This document shows, piece after piece, positions 22,423 through 26,030 of a stretch of 26,030 nucleotides of DNA; position 1 is the stretch's first letter; each line of letters starts with the position of its first letter. A program made the translations under genes and the position numbers. The notes under the pieces were generated by a model. It had not been told where the DNA came from. It was given only the letters and a program-made list of their open reading frames with translations, and searched no databases. Source of the DNA: an uncultured Sutterella sp. (GTDB lineage: Bacteria; Pseudomonadota; Gammaproteobacteria; Burkholderiales; Burkholderiaceae_F); assembly GCA_905206365.1 (NCBI GenBank), contig CAJLHF010000032.1, positions 1 through 26,030 of the forward strand, given 5' to 3'.

Positions 22423-23733
22423 ATGACCAAAAACGAACTCAAAGAGCGGATCGCCCGCGCGCTTCGCGAACGCCGGGCCGAACTTCAGGCCGTGACCGCC
22501 GACATCTTCGCCGAACCCGAACTCGGCTACAAGGAAGTGAAAACGTCGGCCAAGGTGAAGGCCGCTTTCGACAAGCTCGGTCTCGAGTACACGGACGGCT
22601 GGGCCGTCACGGGCGTCAAAGCGCGCATGAAGGGCCGTTCCTCGCGCCGTACCCTCGCGATGCTCGGCGAACTCGACGCGATCGTCTGCCGCGATCACCC
22701 GAATGCCGATCCCGTGACGGGGGCCGCGCACTGCTGCGGGCACAACGTGCAGATCGCGAACATGCTTGCGGTCGCGATGGCGCTCAAAGACTCGGGCGCG
22801 ATGGAGTACTTGGACGGCGACGTCGTCGTCTTTGCGGTGCCCGCCGAAGAGTATGTCGAAATCGACTACCGCAACGGGCTGCGCGAAGACGGGAAGATCC
22901 GCTACCTCGGCGGCAAACAGCAACTGATTTACGAAGGAGCGTTCGACGACATCGACATGGCGATGCAGATGCACGTCGACTCGACCGACAACCCCGACGG
23001 GTGGTTCGTTTGCGGCGGCTCGTCGAACGGCTTTATCGGGAAGCTCGTCGAATACCGCGGCAAGGCCGCCCACGCGGCGGGAGCGCCCGACCAGGGCGTC
23101 AACGCTCTCAACGCCGCGATGATGGGCGTCATGGGCGTGAACGCCATTCGCGAAACCTTCCGCGAAGCCGACTGCGTGCGCTTCCACCCGATCATCAATT
23201 CGGGCGGCGACCTCGTGAACGTCATTCCCGATCGCGTGACGATGGAAAGCTACGTGCGCGCCTCGAACGTCGAAGCGCTCACGCATTACAACACGAAGAT
23301 CAATCGGGCGCTCGCGGCCGGTGCCGATGCGATCGGGGCGACCGTTGAGATCAAGGACCTCCCGGGGTACTTGCCCTTGAAGCCCGATACGGACTTCCGC
23401 GCGATCCTCGAAGCGAACGCCCGCGAACTTTTCGGCAACCGCGTTTCGACGGGCAACCACGCCGCAGGCTCCACCGACATGGGCGACGTCTCGCACCTGA
23501 TGCCGGTCGTGCATCCGTGGGTCGGGTGCGTGACGGGGGTGCTCCACGGTGCGAACTACAACCTCGCCGACCTCGACACGGCGCTGCGCAAGACCCCCGA
23601 GGTGCTCGCCGACACGATCGTCGACCTCCTCTGGGACGATGCGGCCGAAGCCGAGCGCATCTGCTCGAACTTCCGCCCGGTCTTCACGAAGGAGACTTAC
23701 TGCGCCTTCATGGATTCGATCGGCAAGCACTGA
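22423..23733 (+). CDS. M20 family amidohydrolase, AbgB-like
   Basis: A 436-residue metallohydrolase related to the p-aminobenzoyl-glutamate hydrolase subunit AbgB. Motifs: DIFAEPELGYKE near 28, MLGELDAI with Asp85, HCCGHNVQIANML with His107, VPAEEYVE with Glu142-Glu143, KAAHAAGAPDQGVNALNA in the lid domain, NSGGDLVNVIPDRV, and GSTDMGDVSHLMP near the C-terminus. The GHN-type metal site is typical of the AbgB group rather than the CGHDxH of the M20D enzyme at 4896. Third gene of the DUF3100 operon, after a 170-nt gap. The ATG at 22423 lacks a ribosome binding site; GTG at 22402, in frame and 13 nt after GTGAGG, is an alternative. It probably cleaves an imported N-acyl or aryl-amide amino acid conjugate; the substrate is not deducible. 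Confidence 0.87.
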   Translation: MTKNELKERIARALRERRAELQAVTADIFAEPELGYKEVKTSAKVKAAFDKLGLEYTDGWAVTGVKARMKGRSSRRTLAMLGELDAIVCRDHPNADPVTGAAHCCGHNVQIANMLAVAMALKDSGAMEYLDGDVVVFAVPAEEYVEIDYRNGLREDGKIRYLGGKQQLIYEGAFDDIDMAMQMHVDSTDNPDGWFVCGGSSNGFIGKLVEYRGKAAHAAGAPDQGVNALNAAMMGVMGVNAIRETFREADCVRFHPIINSGGDLVNVIPDRVTMESYVRASNVEALTHYNTKINRALAAGADAIGATVEIKDLPGYLPLKPDTDFRAILEANARELFGNRVSTGNHAAGSTDMGDVSHLMPVVHPWVGCVTGVLHGANYNLADLDTALRKTPEVLADTIVDLLWDDAAEAERICSNFRPVFTKETYCAFMDSIGKH

Positions 23734-23815
23734 GCCGAATCGAACCCGCAACCTTTCCGAGCCCGTGCGTCCGAGCGCGGTTGCTCGGAAAGCGAGTCGA
23801 CCGACAACCCGGCGA

Positions 23816-23852
23816 ACGACCCGAGGACAAGCGTTTCGGGTCGTTTTTCTTT
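23816..23852 (+). terminator. Intrinsic terminator of the DUF3100-M20 operon
   Basis: Perfect 9-bp stem ACGACCCGA/TCGGGTCGT (23816-23844) with an 11-nt loop, followed by TTTTCTTT. It lies about 80 nt past the M20 stop. Confidence 0.9.
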
Positions 23853-23875
23853 GCAGGCGGGTTTCTTCGCACATG

Positions 23876-23929
23876 TCCGCCATCGGCGGAGGGAACGCGT
23901 TCGACCCCCGATCCCCTCGGCGGATCGGG
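23876..23929. promoter_or_regulatory. Two inverted repeats upstream of the repeat-protein gene
   Basis: TCCGCC-ATC-GGCGGA (23876-23890) is a perfect palindrome with a 3-nt centre, operator-like. CCCGATC/GATCGGG (23907-23929, 9-nt loop) could form a leader hairpin. No clear -35/-10 pair was identified in the 190 nt before the gene. Confidence 0.35.
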
Positions 23930-24040
23930 CCTAAACTCGAAGAAAAGACCGATGCCGCACGCGAGGCGTTGTTCACGGTGCGGCGCAGACGCGGGATTTC
24001 CGATGCCCGCAATGTCCCGAAACGGGAAAAGGAGAAAATC

Positions 24041-24448
24041 ATGCAACGACGCAATGCCATTCGAATGCTCGGGGTGCTGACGGGCGTACTCGCCTCGGGC
24101 GTCGCACCGCAGGTTTTCGCGGACCCCTGGTCCGATCGGGAAACGGGGCGGCGTTACGACCGATCGGGGAGCTACGAGGGGCGAGTCGACGAGGACGGTC
24201 GTCGCTACGATGCGCAGGGGCGCTACGAAGGTCGGGTCGATTCGAACGGCCGCGCTTACGACCGTTCGGGCCGCTACCTGGGCCGCGTCGACTCGGACGG
24301 GCGGAGTTACGACGCTCAGGGCCGCTACACGGGGCGGCAGGATTCGAGCGGTCGCATCTACGACCGATCGGGCCGTTATCAGGGGCGGGTCGACGAGGAC
24401 GGTCGTCGCTACGACGCTCAGGGCCGCTACGTGGGGCAGAGCCGCTGA
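24041..24448 (+). CDS. Exported protein of six 17-residue GRxYD repeats
   Basis: A 135-residue protein. Residues 1-27 are a signal peptide ending VFA-DP; the twin arginine at 3-4 (QRRNAIRML) could mean Tat export but the motif is incomplete. From residue 36 to the end come six copies of a 17-residue unit, consensus GRxYD-xxG-RYxGRVDxx, which alternate between RSG and AQG in the middle. The last copy is cut to 15 residues. There is no Cys and almost no hydrophobic core, so a repeat fold of Tyr and Gly beta-strands, or a surface or wall-binding role, is a guess. ATG at 24041 has AAGGAG 7 nt upstream. It stands alone. I do not recognise a named family with confidence. Confidence 0.8.
   Translation: MQRRNAIRMLGVLTGVLASGVAPQVFADPWSDRETGRRYDRSGSYEGRVDEDGRRYDAQGRYEGRVDSNGRAYDRSGRYLGRVDSDGRSYDAQGRYTGRQDSSGRIYDRSGRYQGRVDEDGRRYDAQGRYVGQSR
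24146..24445 (+). repeat. 51-bp coding repeat array
   Basis: Six in-frame units of 51 bp encode the 17-residue repeat. Units alternate, giving a 102-bp higher-order period. The DNA around 24180-24215 and around 24384-24419 is nearly identical (GTCGACGAGGACGGTCGTCG shared), 204 bp apart, which points to recent duplication or recombination between units. Confidence 0.85.
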
Positions 24449-25086
24449 CGGGGAGCGACCTTGGTCGACACCCGGACTAAGCAAAAGACCCGAACGAGGC
24501 GGCGCGATACCGGGCGGAAATCGTATTGCTTCGTTTGGTGTGAGTACCTGTGATCGGCGACGTTAATGACGGATGGCAACCGATTGCCGTCTGTTGACGG
24601 GATTTTTGCCGATCGTAGGCGGTCGTACGTCGGAAGGCGTTTCAGGTTGCTCCCGACGGGGGCACGGGAAGGCCTCAAGAAGGTCTTCGAAAAAAAACTT
24701 CGTTTTCGACTTGCAAAAATTTCGAGAGCGGTGCAAGAATGTGCCTTATCCGAAGCGCCGGTGCGGCGCGGAGGATCGGGACCGCTCTCCCGAGCGGGCC
24801 GGGAGTCCGGGACTTCGAAGCGCATTTTCATAGGTTTCGCGCAACGACCTTTCGGACTGCGAACGGAGACCCCGTTCGCGAACTTAAAGAAGATCTACAA
24901 GCTGACTTGAGGCCGTTTGTGTCCGGCACTGAGTCAGACGCCAACCCTGGAGGGTCCGGCTGGTAGCAAAGCCCCCGCGGAGGTCGTCCCTACGTTCGGA
25001 CGAACCGAAGCACCGTGAACTCAAAGAAGAGGGGCCGCGATCAGTTGCACTGTCCGCCTGAATCAAAGAATTCGAGGCCCTCTATC
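24449..25086. other. Long gene-free region before the ABC binding protein gene
   Basis: About 640 nt with no supported gene. It holds a 10-bp imperfect stem (24569-24594, two G-T pairs) with TTTTT 9 nt further on, a direct repeat at 24712-24740, a perfect 8-bp hairpin GCGAACGG/CCGTTCGC (24859-24879), and a run of short complementary GC segments at 24915-25020 that could fold as a leader RNA. I matched none of it to a known riboswitch or small RNA. Short open frames lack ribosome binding sites. Confidence 0.4.
24712..24740 (+). promoter_or_regulatory. Direct repeat and possible promoter in the 640-nt spacer
   Basis: TGCAAAAAT (24712-24720) and TGCAAGAAT (24732-24740) repeat exactly 20 nt apart, about two helical turns. 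The same bases can be read as a promoter, TTGCAA, 18-nt spacer, AAGAAT. If used, the ABC binding protein mRNA would have a leader of about 340 nt. Confidence 0.35.
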
Positions 25087-25887
25087 ATGGCTATTGCTTC
25101 CAAGATCGCCGCCGTCGCCGCGGCCACCGCTTGCATTTTTTCCACCGTCGCCAACGCCGAAACCCTTCGCGTGGGCAGTCTCACGGTCTATGCTCCGTTC
25201 GAATTCCTCGACTCCAACACGGGTCGTTACGAAGGTTTCGACATGGACCTCATCCGTGAAATCGGAAAGCGGGAAAACTTCGACATTGAAATCGTTTCGA
25301 TGTCTCTTGACGGACTCGTTCCGGCCCTCATCAGCGGCAACATCGACGCCGCCGTCTCCGCGCTCACCATCACGCCCGAACGTGCCGCGCGCGTCGACTT
25401 CACGAAGCCCTACATCAATGCGGGTCTCACCGTGATGACGACCAAAGAGAACGCTCCCAACATCAAGTCCGTGAAGGACCTTGAAGGGAAGTGCCTTTGC
25501 GCCGAAATCGGTTCCTCGGGCGCGCTCGTCATGAAGCGCATTCCCAACACCACCATTCGTACCTTCAACTCCGCCGCGGACGCGTTCCTCGAACTCGACA
25601 AGAACGGTTGCTACGCGATGCTGAACGACGGTCCGGTGAATCGCTACTTCCTCCAGCAGCCCGCTTCGAAGTCGATGAACCTCGTCGCGCTCGACTTCGT
25701 CGTCTCCGACGACCAGTACGGGATGGCGGTCCAGAAGGGCAACACCAAGCTCCTCAAGCGTCTCGACAACGCGCTCGACGCCATCAAGGCGGACGGCACG
25801 TACGACAAGATCTACGAAAAGTGGTTCGGGAAGCCCTCCGCTCAGGCCGTTCAAACGACCGTCAAAGCCGAAAAGGCCTCCAAATGA
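25087..25887 (+). CDS. Amino-acid ABC transporter substrate-binding protein
   Basis: A 266-residue periplasmic binding protein of the polar amino acid family (SBP_bac_3, GlnH/HisJ type). A signal peptide (residues 1-24, ANA-ET cleavage) is followed by LRVGSLTVYAPFEFLDSNTGRYEGFDMDLI, then ALISGNIDAAVSALTITPERAARVDFTKPY, the classic ligand-binding and hinge segments, and a second lobe ending in GTYDKIYEKWFGKP. Two Cys in KCLCAEIG are unusual there. The ligand is likely glutamine or another polar amino acid, but cannot be fixed. ATG at 25087 is chosen for the signal peptide; a start at 25015 would bury it. No permease or ATPase gene is in the window, and a terminator follows directly, so it works with components coded elsewhere. 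Confidence 0.92.
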   Translation: MAIASKIAAVAAATACIFSTVANAETLRVGSLTVYAPFEFLDSNTGRYEGFDMDLIREIGKRENFDIEIVSMSLDGLVPALISGNIDAAVSALTITPERAARVDFTKPYINAGLTVMTTKENAPNIKSVKDLEGKCLCAEIGSSGALVMKRIPNTTIRTFNSAADAFLELDKNGCYAMLNDGPVNRYFLQQPASKSMNLVALDFVVSDDQYGMAVQKGNTKLLKRLDNALDAIKADGTYDKIYEKWFGKPSAQAVQTTVKAEKASK

Positions 25888-25950
25888 GTTGGGAGTGAGT
25901 TTCGGGAAATTTTAAACGGATTCCTGAAAACACGTCCGAAACACGTAAAC

Positions 25951-25982
25951 AATGCCGTCCGATTTTTCGGACGGCATTCTTT
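25951..25982 (+). terminator. Intrinsic terminator of the binding-protein gene
   Basis: Perfect 12-bp stem AATGCCGTCCGA/TCGGACGGCATT with a TTTT loop (25951-25978), followed by CTTT and then GTGTG. The T-tract seems cut short at the point where a group II intron appears to begin. Confidence 0.9.
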
Positions 25983-26030
25983 GTGTGCTCGGCATGGGCA
26001 CGTTCTCAAGGGTGCAAGTCCCAAGCGCAG
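25983..26030 (+). mobile_element. 5' end of a probable group II intron (cut by window end)
   Basis: From 25983 the sequence reads GTGTGCTCGGCATGGG and then AAGGGTGCAAGTCCC, the 5' boundary (GTGYG) and early domain I pattern of bacterial group II introns. It starts 4 nt after a perfect terminator hairpin, the preferred site of class C group II introns. Only 48 nt are visible, with no reverse transcriptase or catalytic domain V in view, so this rests on the boundary pattern and the location. Confidence 0.55.

Noticed and set aside
24940..25020. A tRNA-like segment with GGTAGC in a D-arm context
   Set aside because: No acceptor stem closes and there is no TTCGA-type T-loop at the right distance.
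1..26030. CRISPR arrays, phage genes or plasmid functions
   Set aside because: No regularly spaced direct repeats, integrases, capsid genes or replication genes were seen; apart from the intron-like end, the window looks like ordinary chromosome.

Overview
The window is GC-rich chromosomal DNA that looks betaproteobacterial, most likely a Sutterella/Parasutterella-type member of the Burkholderiales. The grounds are an EF-P carrying Arg32 next to an EarP arginine rhamnosyltransferase, a complete System I cytochrome c maturation operon, the uvrC-pgsA linkage, and strong GC bias at third codon positions. That bias also creates long spurious reading frames antisense to real genes. There is no rRNA gene, so the taxonomic call is an inference.

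Left part (1-6532): a PotE-type antiporter is followed upstream by a two-gene minus-strand operon, a compact cytosine-deaminase-like amidohydrolase and an orotate-phosphoribosyltransferase-like protein. This operon has a near-consensus promoter whose start region (AATTTA, then an immediate hairpin) resembles the UTP-sensitive pyrBI start of E. coli. Next come a small membrane protein and a YgbA_NO family cysteine-rich protein, a divergent M20D amidohydrolase, and a dCMP-deaminase-family protein. Most transcription units end in recognisable intrinsic terminators.

Middle (6858-12260): a minus-strand housekeeping block with a small lipoprotein, uvrC, pgsA, earP and efp. EarP is predicted to rhamnosylate Arg32 of the neighbouring EF-P. 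EarP appears to start at a TTG that overlaps the pgsA stop.

Centre-right (12661-20166): the plus-strand ccmABCDEFGHI operon, complete for haem export, chaperoning and ligation to apocytochrome c. A long hairpin lies between ccmE and ccmF, and a strong terminator follows ccmI.

Right part (20167-26030): a long leader holding a small, apparently frameshifted membrane-protein ORF and a strong intrinsic terminator sits just 59 nt before a DUF3100 membrane protein. That gene is followed by a second small membrane protein and an AbgB-like M20 hydrolase, a likely uptake-plus-hydrolysis operon of unknown substrate. After its terminator come an exported protein made of six 17-residue repeats, a long gene-free stretch, and an amino-acid-type ABC substrate-binding protein. 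The last 48 bases look like the 5' end of a group II intron lying directly behind that gene's terminator, the usual site for class C introns.
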